NCBI GenBank assembly: GCA_028279945.1
Contig: JANQMT010000157.1
Location: 1 to 20,473, forward strand
DNA: 20,473 nucleotides
Source of the DNA: JAKSCF01 sp028279945
GTDB lineage: Bacteria > Bacillota > Clostridia > Peptostreptococcales > JAAYPU01
Reading direction: 5' to 3'
The position numbers and the translations under genes are program-made. The notes under the pieces are model-generated. The model ran no database searches, was not told the DNA's origin, and saw nothing but the letters and a program-made list of their open reading frames with translations. Shown piece by piece: positions 14,369-20,473 of this stretch. Positions within the stretch are counted from its first letter, which is position 1. Every line of letters starts with the position of its first letter.

Positions 14369-15151
14369 ATGATGAGTGATTGTAAAGGCATAATAACTGA
14401 AATACAACGCTTTTCCGTACATGACGGACCAGGAATAAGGACGTTGGTTTTTTTGAAAGGATGCCCTCTGAGATGTCAATGGTGCTCCAATCCGGAAACC
14501 CAAGAAAAAGAATGCCAAACCTTGACAAGACAGGGGAAAGTAGAAACGGTTGGCAAAGAAGTTACGGTAAAAACAATCATCCATGAAGTTCTAAAAGATA
14601 ATATCTATTACAGGCGTTCAGGCGGCGGTATTACATTATCAGGAGGAGAGCCCCTTTTTCAACCTGATTTTGCCAAGGCGTTATTGCATGGGTGTAAAGA
14701 TACCGGTATTAACACAGCAATTGAAACCACGGGTTTTGCTGGTTATGAAGTCATAGAATCCATGATACCATTTTTGGACTTGGTCATGTATGATGTGAAA
14801 CATATTTCTAGTGAAAAACACAGATTATTTACTGGCCGGTCCAATTCATTAATACTGTCTAATTTGGAGAAGCTGGCTCAGACAGGAGTCCCGATTATAG
14901 TGAGAGTTCCTGTGGTTCCAACATTTAACAGCACGCCGGAAGAAATGACAGCCATCGCTTCATATGTGGCGAAGATTAAAGGTATCAAGGCATTGCATTT
15001 ATTACCTTATCATCGTCTGGGTGAAAGTAAATATGCAGAATTGGGTAGAACATATGATTTTGCTCTTATGGAGCCTTTGCAGCATGAAGCAATGACCAAG
15101 CTATTAGATATTGTTAAGCGTTCCGGGCTGCATTGTCAAATCGGAGGATAG
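14369..15151 (+). CDS. Glycyl radical enzyme activase (radical SAM), short form
   Basis: Radical-SAM enzyme that would abstract the G822 hydrogen of the dehydratase; 260 residues. It has the activase N-terminus (FSVHDGPGIRTLVFLKGC) and the [4Fe-4S] ligands C32, C36 and C39 in CPLRCQWC, then SGGEPLFQ, ETTGF and DVKH. Activases of this branch usually carry two ferredoxin-like clusters inserted after CSNPE. Here only about 30 residues with one cysteine separate CSNPET from the next conserved block, so the insert is absent and the protein resembles pyruvate formate-lyase activase in size. The gene begins 5 bp after the dehydratase stop. ATG 14369 and ATG 14372 are both possible and the ribosome-binding site is poor, so translational coupling is likely. 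Confidence 0.92.
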   Translation: MMSDCKGIITEIQRFSVHDGPGIRTLVFLKGCPLRCQWCSNPETQEKECQTLTRQGKVETVGKEVTVKTIIHEVLKDNIYYRRSGGGITLSGGEPLFQPDFAKALLHGCKDTGINTAIETTGFAGYEVIESMIPFLDLVMYDVKHISSEKHRLFTGRSNSLILSNLEKLAQTGVPIIVRVPVVPTFNSTPEEMTAIASYVAKIKGIKALHLLPYHRLGESKYAELGRTYDFALMEPLQHEAMTKLLDIVKRSGLHCQIGG

Positions 15152-15153
15152 AA

Positions 15154-15189
15154 GATCAACCGGATTCAATGATGGGGATATTGTTGATC
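15154..15189 (+). other. Inverted repeat after the activase gene
   Basis: GATCAAC (15154-15160) can pair with GTTGATC (15183-15189) around a 22-nt loop. It opens a 158-bp gap that contains further GATC-based repeats and a larger stem-loop. No T-run follows, so this is not a standard terminator. Confidence 0.4.
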
Positions 15190-15200
15190 GTTATGATCGA

Positions 15201-15206
15201 TATAAT
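15201..15206 (+). promoter_or_regulatory. Possible internal promoter -10 box ahead of the shell/redox genes
   Basis: A perfect TATAAT lies in the gap between the activase and pduU-like genes. The best -35 candidates are weak (TATTGT with 16-bp spacing, TTGTTG with 14 bp). If active, it would start transcripts close to the 5' edge of the long stem-loop at 15217. This is a tentative call. Confidence 0.3.
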
Positions 15207-15216
15207 AAGCATTAAA

Positions 15217-15273
15217 GTCTGCTCGTCTTTGTAATAAATCTAAAATTTTCATTGTCAACATAGACGAGCAGGC
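15217..15273 (+). other. Long stem-loop in the activase-pduU intergenic region
   Basis: CTGCTCGTCT (15219-15228) pairs perfectly with AGACGAGCAG (15262-15271). A G-C and a G-U pair extend the stem to about 12 bp around a 33-nt AT-rich loop. There is no downstream T-run, so it is not an intrinsic terminator. In RNA it could be a processing or stability element that sets dehydratase versus shell expression; in DNA it could be a protein-binding dyad. A 10-bp palindrome TTTGATCAAA follows at 15283-15292, just before the pduU ribosome-binding site. Confidence 0.6.
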
Positions 15274-15309
15274 TGATAAATATTTGATCAAATTGGAAAG
15301 GTAAGTTTT

Positions 15310-15663
15310 ATGGGAACAGCTATTGAACAAGCTACACAGCGTATCATACAAGAATCGGTTCCGGGTAAACAGGTCACCATTGCCCATGCTATCGCATCGC
15401 CTATGCCGGATATATATGAACGCTTGGGTATAGACGACAGGGGTGCAATAGGCATTTTAACACTGTCGCCTTATGAAACCGCTATAATAGCAGCAGATAT
15501 AGCAACAAAGGCGGCAGATGTGGAAATCGGATTTTTAGACCGTTTTACAGGGTCGGTGGTGATAAGCGGCGATGTGCAGAGTGTCTCAACAGCCCTTGAG
15601 GCGGTAACCGATACATTAAGCAATCTGTTGGGATTTACTACAGTTCCTATTACAAAGACATGA
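15310..15663 (+). CDS. pduU: PduU/EutS-type circularly permuted BMC shell protein
   Basis: Hexamer-forming shell protein of 117 residues, the usual length. It begins with the PduU/EutS-specific N-terminal strand (RIIQESVPGKQVTIAHAI), which forms a small beta-barrel cap over the pore in this family. The permuted BMC fold follows (GAIGILTLSPYETAIIAADIATKAADVEIGFLDRF, then SGDVQSV). It would contribute a facet of the compartment shell. GGAAAGG lies 8 nt before the ATG. Its stop overlaps the start of the PduV/EutP gene by 4 bp (ATGA), a pairing seen in both pdu and eut operons. Whether PduU or EutS is the better name is arbitrary here. Confidence 0.92.
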   Translation: MGTAIEQATQRIIQESVPGKQVTIAHAIASPMPDIYERLGIDDRGAIGILTLSPYETAIIAADIATKAADVEIGFLDRFTGSVVISGDVQSVSTALEAVTDTLSNLLGFTTVPITKT

Positions 15664-16106
15664 GAAAGAAACGCGTTATGGTGATAGGTCCAGCCCGTTG
15701 TGGAAAGACAACACTGGTCAATGAACTCAATGATTATAAAGGGTCGTTACGACGAACACAAGATACCATCTATGGGCCGAAAACCATCGATGTTCCGGCT
15801 GCTTATATCCAAAACCCCTGGATGTATATGCATACCATTGCAATGGCACAGGATGCGTCACATGTGCTCATTTTAATAGATCAGTCGAATCCGGTGGAAA
15901 GCTATTCGCCTGGCTTTGCAAAGGTATTTAGATGTCCTGTGGTTGGCGTGATAGCAAAGTGTGATCTGAAACCGGAAAATGAGGCCTTGTGTATCAAGCA
16001 ATTAAAGCAGATAGGCGTTTTACAACCCTATTTTAAGGTGAGTGTCCATAAAGGAATAGGAACCCATGCTTTAAAGGCATATCTATTTAATCCAAATGTG
16101 ATATAA
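15660..16106 (+). CDS. pduV: PduV/EutP-like P-loop protein
   Basis: Small GTPase-like protein, 148 residues. The P-loop is GPARCGKTT near residues 10-18, and the base-recognition motif is represented by AKCD where Ras-like proteins have NKxD. The switch/G3 region reads TIDVPAAYIQNP, as in the EutP/PduV family. PduV is reported to sit on the shell exterior, and EutP has been reported to act as an acetate kinase, so the role is not settled. It is translationally coupled to the pduU-like gene through ATGA and is followed 12 bp later by the EutT-like gene. Confidence 0.88.
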   Translation: MRKKRVMVIGPARCGKTTLVNELNDYKGSLRRTQDTIYGPKTIDVPAAYIQNPWMYMHTIAMAQDASHVLILIDQSNPVESYSPGFAKVFRCPVVGVIAKCDLKPENEALCIKQLKQIGVLQPYFKVSVHKGIGTHALKAYLFNPNVI

Positions 16107-16118
16107 AGGGGAACGTGT

Positions 16119-16820
16119 ATGAAATTCATAACCGAAGAAGATTTACGGGATGTTTATAGAAGAGAACCTTTTACCACCTATGAAATGGAACCAGGAACAA
16201 GAATTACGCCGGGTGCACGCCAGTTTTTAGCGGACCGTGGCATTCATATATTTGATGATGTGCCTTTTGTAAAGCAACATACCGTTAATGCGGCATCTGC
16301 ACTTTCTGGGGATGTAAAGCAGGAGGAGGCGCAGGAAGAGCAGGTTTCCTGGAGGACTAAGAAGCTATACGGCAAGATGAAAACCATGGAAGCTCTATTT
16401 CTTTCCACTGGTGCAGAGCTTTTAAACAGAGATGCTTCTTTATCTCAGAGTGTTATCAATTTAGGCAAACAGTTCCGTAGTATCCGAACTTTTGACGAAG
16501 GTAAGAGCTTAGCAGAAATCGTATGCTGCCGGGAGTGTCAAGGAATGAATCCAAGGACTTTTTATAAAGATATGGGAGACTGTTTTGATATTACAGAGTT
16601 TCATATAGAGCTTGAAAAAGGCAGAGAGATTTTGGCATTGCATCAATTGAGATGCCGGCTCCGTGAGGTGATCTCTGTAGTTATGGAAGCATATGAAGGC
16701 GATGAAAATAAAATAAAGTTGTGCGAAGAAATGATAGGTCAAGTCAATAGAATGATAAATGCTTTATCTCAAATGATTTGTTCAGCAGTTGGAGGAAAAG
16801 AATGTCAGAGAAAAAGTTAA
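16119..16820 (+). CDS. EutT-like protein (cobalamin adenosyltransferase-related) with an N-terminal EutQ/EutT-type module
   Basis: Protein of 233 residues. The first ~45 residues (MKFITEEDLRDVYRRE...RITPGARQFL) match the N-terminal segment shared by EutT and EutQ. A Glu/Gln-rich linker follows (~65-78), then a helical domain resembling cobalamin adenosyltransferases. It holds C136-C137-x2-C140 (IVCCREC), which is the CCxxC part of the EutT metal motif H-x11-CCxxC. The position of the His, 12 residues before C136, is Thr here. EutT makes adenosylcobalamin in ethanolamine operons, yet the dehydratase here is a B12-independent radical enzyme. A retained structural, redox or assembly role is possible. 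AAGGGGA precedes the ATG. The last 19 bases overlap eutJ. Confidence 0.72.
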   Translation: MKFITEEDLRDVYRREPFTTYEMEPGTRITPGARQFLADRGIHIFDDVPFVKQHTVNAASALSGDVKQEEAQEEQVSWRTKKLYGKMKTMEALFLSTGAELLNRDASLSQSVINLGKQFRSIRTFDEGKSLAEIVCCRECQGMNPRTFYKDMGDCFDITEFHIELEKGREILALHQLRCRLREVISVVMEAYEGDENKIKLCEEMIGQVNRMINALSQMICSAVGGKECQRKS

Positions 16821-17647
16821 CTTATGACTACTGTGATGGACTGGTTCAGGCGTTTGAAGAAGTGATAGAAAACCCTATAAGAAGCCGATCTTCTGTATAT
16901 TATACGGGGGTAGATCTGGGAACGGCATGTGTAGTTGTTGCGGTTTTAGATGAAAATTACAGACCTGTAGCCGGCGCTTACCAATATGCAGACGTAGTTC
17001 GTGACGGAATGGTTGTGGATTATATTGGGGCAATCCATATTATAAAAAAGATGAAACAGGATCTTGAGGAAAAATTAGATACGGAACTGATTTATGCAGC
17101 GGCAGCTATACCTCCCGGTACTGACCGACTTGATTCAGGAGCGATAAAGAATGTCGTTCAGGCAGCAGGTTTTGAACTTACAAATTTACTCGACGAACCT
17201 ACTGCAGCCAATGAAGTGCTCAAGATGCAAAATGGTGCGGTTGTGGATATCGGCGGGGGTACTACAGGCATTTCGGTTTTAAAGGACGGAAAAGTCATTC
17301 ACGTAGTCGATGAGCCTACCGGCGGCACTCATTTTTCACTGGTCGTTTCCGGTGCGTACAAGATAGATTTTGCTGAGGCAGATCAATTCAAACGTGATGA
17401 AAAAAATCATAAGGAACTGATTCCGGTTTTAAAGCCGGTAGTTGAAAAGGTTGCTTCAATCATTAGTCGGAACATAAAAGATCATCATGTGGAAGAAATA
17501 TCTTTAGTAGGCGGTACATCCGGACTAACCGGGATTGAAAATATTATAGAAGAACAGACCGGTATTTATACTCACAAACCAATGAATCCAATGTTTGTAA
17601 CGCCACTGGGTATAGCCCTTAGCTGTCAACAGGAAATTATGGATTAG
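16802..17647 (+). CDS. eutJ: EutJ-like actin/Hsp70-fold chaperone
   Basis: ASKHA-fold ATPase of 281 residues in the EutJ family. The phosphate-1 motif is GVDLGTACVVV, the phosphate-2 motif is VVDIGGGTTGISV, the adenosine-binding motif is SLVGGTSGLTGI, and LLDEPTAANEVL corresponds to the Hsp70 EPTAA motif. The Hsp70 substrate-binding domain is absent, as is normal for EutJ. It is thought to help assemble or re-activate enzymes in microcompartments; its exact role is unproven. The start ATG at 16802 has GGAGGA at 16791-16796; the in-frame ATG at 16778 is upstream of that site and was rejected. The start overlaps the EutT-like gene by 19 bp. Confidence 0.9.
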   Translation: MSEKKLTYDYCDGLVQAFEEVIENPIRSRSSVYYTGVDLGTACVVVAVLDENYRPVAGAYQYADVVRDGMVVDYIGAIHIIKKMKQDLEEKLDTELIYAAAAIPPGTDRLDSGAIKNVVQAAGFELTNLLDEPTAANEVLKMQNGAVVDIGGGTTGISVLKDGKVIHVVDEPTGGTHFSLVVSGAYKIDFAEADQFKRDEKNHKELIPVLKPVVEKVASIISRNIKDHHVEEISLVGGTSGLTGIENIIEEQTGIYTHKPMNPMFVTPLGIALSCQQEIMD

Positions 17648-17661
17648 AAAGGGTGTTTAAT

Positions 17662-17982
17662 ATGGATTATCGAATTATTAAATCTCCCACAAAGGGTACA
17701 TTGGATATTTTAAAACACCGAGTAAGGTCCGAATGCAGTGCAGCGGTTGATCATGCCGATGCCGTTGGATTGGTACAAGGGAAGATGATTGAAATGATTT
17801 GTGCGGCAGATATCGCCGAAAAGGCGGCTGGCGTTACTGTAGAAGATATTAGGGGAACCTGTCCCCAGCATATGATATTGCTCGCAATTTTCGGAGATAC
17901 CGCATCTGTTGAAGATGCAATCCATAAAATTAAACAGAATCGGAAGAAGGGAATTATATATGATAACAGCAAGACTTATTGA
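17662..17982 (+). CDS. grpU: GrpU-like BMC shell protein with a cysteine at the pore position
   Basis: Single BMC-domain protein of 106 residues with a divergent ~30-residue N-terminal extension (MDYRIIKSPTKGTLDILK). The BMC core runs from ~34 (AVGLVQGK) through AADIAEKAAGV to FGDTASVEDAI. The residues that line the hexamer pore are RGTCPQH, with C67 aligned to the Fe-S cysteine of PduT. GrpU proteins of glycyl-radical propanediol compartments were reported to bind an Fe-S cluster in the pore, and the sequence and locus type fit that family as I remember it. The ATG at 17662 follows GAAAGGG by about 9 nt; the GTG at 17653 overlaps that site and was rejected. Its 3' end overlaps the eutN-like gene by 23 bp. 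Confidence 0.78.
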   Translation: MDYRIIKSPTKGTLDILKHRVRSECSAAVDHADAVGLVQGKMIEMICAADIAEKAAGVTVEDIRGTCPQHMILLAIFGDTASVEDAIHKIKQNRKKGIIYDNSKTY

Positions 17983-18223
17983 CAATGTATGGGCAACAAG
18001 AAAAGTAGAATCATTAAATGGACTAAAATTTATGCTTGCAGAAGTCATCGGCGGCGTTTGCGAGGGTGAACGTCTGGTGGTAGCAGATACCATCAGCGCG
18101 GGCATAGGTGACAGAGTGATTGTTACTCAGGGCTCGTCGGCAAGAAGGATGTTGGGTGATGACAATATTCCCATTGATGCTGTTGTTGTTGGAATCATTG
18201 ACGAAGATTGCGAATTTGCATGA
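17960..18223 (+). CDS. eutN: EutN/PduN/CcmL-type pentameric vertex protein
   Basis: Small shell-vertex protein of 87 residues. It has the family's N-terminal MITARLIDNVWATRKVESLNG-type strand, the central region GERLVVADTISAGIGDRVIVTQGSSAR and the C-terminal DAVVVGIID. Pentamers of this fold close the vertices of the polyhedral shell. The start ATG at 17960 has AAGGG about 8 nt upstream and lies inside the grpU-like reading frame, giving a 23-bp overlap. The longer in-frame start at 17909 would add residues unlike the family and was rejected. Confidence 0.92.
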   Translation: MITARLIDNVWATRKVESLNGLKFMLAEVIGGVCEGERLVVADTISAGIGDRVIVTQGSSARRMLGDDNIPIDAVVVGIIDEDCEFA

Positions 18224-18240
18224 TTTAGGGAGGTATGAGA

Positions 18241-19569
18241 ATGAGCCTTCTTGATATGGTAAAAGAAGCCGGCATCATTGGTGCAGGCGGCGCAGGATTT
18301 CCTACCCATGTAAAACTAGCATCAAAGGCGGACTATATACTCCTCAACGGTGCTGAATGTGAGCCGCTTTTAAGAGTGGACCAACAGTTGATGGAGATGT
18401 TTCCCGATGAAATCATAAAAGGCCTTGAAGCAGCAGGAAGATTTATAAAGGCCAATAAAGCCATTATAGGTATTAAAAGAAAGCATAAAAAAGCTATTGC
18501 TATTTTAAAGGATAGAATTAGAACACTACGGCTGGAGGATTTTGTTGAGATTGGTGAACTTGCTGATATTTATCCTGCAGGGGATGAGCAGGTTTTGGTT
18601 TATGAGCTTACGGGCAAGGTGGTACCTGAAGGGGGTATTCCTATCCAGGTAGGTTGTGTCGTCGTCAATTCAGAGACTGCATTCAATATTTATAAAGCGT
18701 TATTGGGAACACCAGTTATTGATAAATATATCACTGTAGCCGGAGACATTCCTAACAGAGTGACTGTGAAGGTACCTGTAGGAACGCCCATTATAGATGT
18801 TTTAAAACAGAGTGGTATCGAAAACTTTCATCATTATAGGGTTATTGACGGTGGGCCTATGATGGGCTCTGTTATGAGCAATCTGGACGGATTTGTTACA
18901 AAAAAAAATAAAGGCTTTGTAATACTGAAGAAAGACCACCCTTTAATTCGTAAGAAGTCGGTGACAATGGACCAGGCTAGAAGAGTGAACAGAGCAGCTT
19001 GTGCACAATGTCGTATGTGTACCGATATGTGCCCTCGTTTCCTACTGGGGCACAATACCCAGCCCCATAAGATCATGAGATCGTTGAATTATGCGTTGGG
19101 TGATTTAGAAGGCCAGAAAACCGCACAATTATGTTGCCAGTGTAGTTTATGTGAGTTATTCACATGTCCTACAGGAATTTATCCGGAAGCTGCCAATCAT
19201 TTCTTTAAAGCAAAGTTGGAAGAACAAAATTTACGCTACCAACCGACACAGAAAGTATTTGAAGCGCGAAGTGCAAGGGGGTATCGGTTAGTTCCCAGCA
19301 AGAGACTGATTGCTAGAATAGGTCTTTATGATTGTGATCAACCTGCTCCAATGACAGAAAATTCCATAAACCCTGAAGTAGTAAAGATTGCAACAAGACA
19401 GCACATAGGTGCTCCTGCGGCTCCTGTAGTTTCAGCCGGTGACCATGTAAAGGCCGGACAGTTAATCGGTAAAATCCCGGAAGACAGTCTGGGAGCTGCT
19501 ATTCATGCAAGCATTTCCGGAAGCGTTGTGGAAAGCGAAAATGATTTTATTGCAATAAGGAGGGATTGA
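18241..19569 (+). CDS. pduS: PduS-like Fe-S flavoprotein (RnfC-like electron-transfer protein)
   Basis: RnfC-related protein of 442 residues. The N-terminus has the glycine-rich nucleotide/flavin loop GIIGAGGAGFPTHVKL and NGAECEPLL, as in RnfC and complex I 51-kDa proteins. An SLBB-like region lies near 165-210. Two [4Fe-4S] motifs follow, CAQCRMCTDMCP and CCQCSLCELFTCP. A lipoyl-like sandwich domain ends the protein (PVVSAGDHVKAGQLIGKI). In the Pdu system PduS is a cobalamin reductase; with a B12-independent dehydratase it more likely moves electrons or NAD(H) reducing equivalents across the shell. The ATG at 18241 is 7 nt after GGGAGG; the ATG at 18235 is too close. One base separates its stop from pduT. 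Confidence 0.92.
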   Translation: MSLLDMVKEAGIIGAGGAGFPTHVKLASKADYILLNGAECEPLLRVDQQLMEMFPDEIIKGLEAAGRFIKANKAIIGIKRKHKKAIAILKDRIRTLRLEDFVEIGELADIYPAGDEQVLVYELTGKVVPEGGIPIQVGCVVVNSETAFNIYKALLGTPVIDKYITVAGDIPNRVTVKVPVGTPIIDVLKQSGIENFHHYRVIDGGPMMGSVMSNLDGFVTKKNKGFVILKKDHPLIRKKSVTMDQARRVNRAACAQCRMCTDMCPRFLLGHNTQPHKIMRSLNYALGDLEGQKTAQLCCQCSLCELFTCPTGIYPEAANHFFKAKLEEQNLRYQPTQKVFEARSARGYRLVPSKRLIARIGLYDCDQPAPMTENSINPEVVKIATRQHIGAPAAPVVSAGDHVKAGQLIGKIPEDSLGAAIHASISGSVVESENDFIAIRRD

Positions 19570-19570
19570 T

Positions 19571-20119
19571 ATGGCCAATGCAATAGGTATGGTTGAATTG
19601 ACAAGTATTGCACGGGGTATTTATGCAGCGGACCGGATGGTAAAAATATCAGAGGTAGAAATTGTTACAGCCGGATCGACTTGTCCCGGTAAATATATAG
19701 CCATCGTTCACGGTGATGTCGCTGCAGTGGAAGATTCAGTAAGGATGGGTGTAACAACAGCCGGAGAATATTGGGTGGATTCCATTGTTATCCCAAATGT
19801 CAGTCCACAGGTATTTCCTGCTATAACAGGCGCTACCATGCCGGAGAGAATAGAAGCCCTTGGAATTATGGAGTCATTTTCATTGGCAACCATGGTAATT
19901 GCTGCAGATGCTATTCTGAAAGCCGCTGAGCTTGAACCATTAGAACTCCGTCTTGGAACAGGTCTCGGAGGCAAATCATTTTTCACATTTACAGGAGGTG
20001 TATCGGATGTACAGACAGGTGTAAAAGCCGGCAAAAATATAGCAGAAAAGAAAGGTTTGTTGGTCAATGCCGAAGTGATCCCTTCACCTTCCGATAGACT
20101 GATGCCATCTTTGCTCTAA
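19571..20119 (+). CDS. pduT: PduT-like tandem-BMC shell protein with Fe-S pore
   Basis: Trimeric shell protein of 182 residues with two BMC domains, the PduT length. The first domain has AIGMVELTSIARGIYAADRM and the pore loop STCPGK with C38, the residue that in Salmonella PduT supplies one of three ligands to a [4Fe-4S] cluster in the trimer pore. The second domain has ALGIMESFSLATMVIAADAILKAAE and GTGLGGKSFFTFTGGV, then GLLVNAEVIPSP. The neighbouring PduS-like protein is a known PduT partner in the Pdu system, so the two probably pass electrons through the shell. AAGGAGGGA precedes the ATG, inside the pduS 3' end. Confidence 0.93.
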   Translation: MANAIGMVELTSIARGIYAADRMVKISEVEIVTAGSTCPGKYIAIVHGDVAAVEDSVRMGVTTAGEYWVDSIVIPNVSPQVFPAITGATMPERIEALGIMESFSLATMVIAADAILKAAELEPLELRLGTGLGGKSFFTFTGGVSDVQTGVKAGKNIAEKKGLLVNAEVIPSPSDRLMPSLL

Positions 20120-20156
20120 ACAGTAAAGCTCGATATATGAAAGGATGTCAATCCAA

Positions 20157-20473
20157 ATGAAAAGATTAATTTGTGCAAAAGACGTTGAGGCCCTAGGCAG
20201 TCAGGGCCGGAAAGTACTCTACATTGACGATAATACAATAATAACGCCCTCTGCAAAGGATGCAGCAAGAAGTTTAAAAATTGAATTTTCAACAGATACT
20301 CAGCCTCCGTCTCAAGTTTATACGGCAGATACCCCTTGTGAATCAGCTGCAACAGCAACAGCATCGGATGGCATTGACAGCAATATGATCTATACGGTTC
20401 TTAAAGTATTGGCTGACAAAGGGATGCTGAAGGGCGTGATGGATTCAATTGCAAATGATGTTCCTTATGTTTC
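20157..20473 (+). CDS. EutQ-like microcompartment protein, 3' truncated by the window edge
   Basis: An open frame of 105 complete codons runs off the right edge. Residues 1-45 (MKRLICAKDVEALGSQG...IITPSAKDAARSL) match the N-terminal segment of EutQ and resemble the same segment of the EutT-like protein at 16119. A Ser/Thr/Ala/Pro-rich linker (~46-75) leads into a predicted helical stretch (MIYTVLKVLADKGMLKGVMDSI). EutQ proper continues into a cupin domain, but that part is outside the window, so the identity is provisional. GAAAGGA lies about 11 nt upstream of the ATG. The 37-bp gap after pduT keeps it in the same transcript. Confidence 0.65.
   Translation, partial: MKRLICAKDVEALGSQGRKVLYIDDNTIITPSAKDAARSLKIEFSTDTQPPSQVYTADTPCESAATATASDGIDSNMIYTVLKVLADKGMLKGVMDSIANDVPYV

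Noticed and set aside
15152..15309. Cobalamin riboswitch or intrinsic terminator in the activase-pduU gap
   Set aside because: No B12-box-like conserved sequence was recognised and no T-run follows either hairpin.

Overview
The window is AT-rich with strong AGGAGG-type ribosome-binding sites. Its gene set (sigma-54 activator, YesN-type two-component pair, glycyl radical enzyme, microcompartment shell genes) suggests a strictly anaerobic, low-GC Firmicute, most likely a Clostridia member. No rRNA, tRNA, CRISPR or mobile element is visible. Two metabolic systems lie side by side, and each has its own regulator.

Region A (bases 1 to about 7860) is an acetoin-dehydrogenase-like regulon. A 5'-truncated AcoR-type sigma-54 enhancer-binding protein is followed by a HemL-like class III aminotransferase, an MFS transporter, and acoA-acoB-acoX. 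No E2 (lipoyl acyltransferase) or E3 (lipoamide dehydrogenase) gene is present. Two good -24/-12 promoter matches lie ahead of the aminotransferase and ahead of acoA. Each is preceded by two copies of an AAA-TGATACT element about 30 bp apart, which I read as the activator's upstream sites. A 26-codon reading frame sits in the acoA leader.

Region B (about 7880 to 9960, minus strand) encodes a PocR-domain sensor histidine kinase and a YesN-type AraC response regulator. They are transcribed from a clear sigma-A promoter (TTGTAA-17-TATAAT) that diverges from region C.

Region C (about 9960 to the right edge, plus strand) is a B12-independent glycyl radical diol/glycerol dehydratase microcompartment locus. 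The order is PduB-type shell protein, PduF/GlpF-type facilitator, glycyl radical dehydratase, its radical-SAM activase, PduU/EutS shell protein, PduV/EutP GTPase-like protein, EutT-like protein, EutJ chaperone, GrpU-like shell protein with a pore cysteine, EutN/PduN vertex protein, PduS Fe-S flavoprotein, PduT Fe-S shell protein, and the start of a EutQ-like gene cut by the window edge. The facilitator would admit glycerol or 1,2-propanediol, the dehydratase would make the aldehyde inside the compartment, and PduS with the two cysteine-pore shell proteins could carry electrons across the shell. Aldehyde dehydrogenase, phosphotransacylase, alcohol dehydrogenase and PduA/J-type shell genes are not in the window and are expected downstream.

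The items most worth a second look are the paired-site sigma-54 regulon, the E2/E3-less aco operon, the two Cys-pore shell proteins around PduS, a EutT-like protein in a B12-independent locus, the structured 158-bp gap after the activase gene, and 21-bp-spaced direct repeats ahead of the shell operon.
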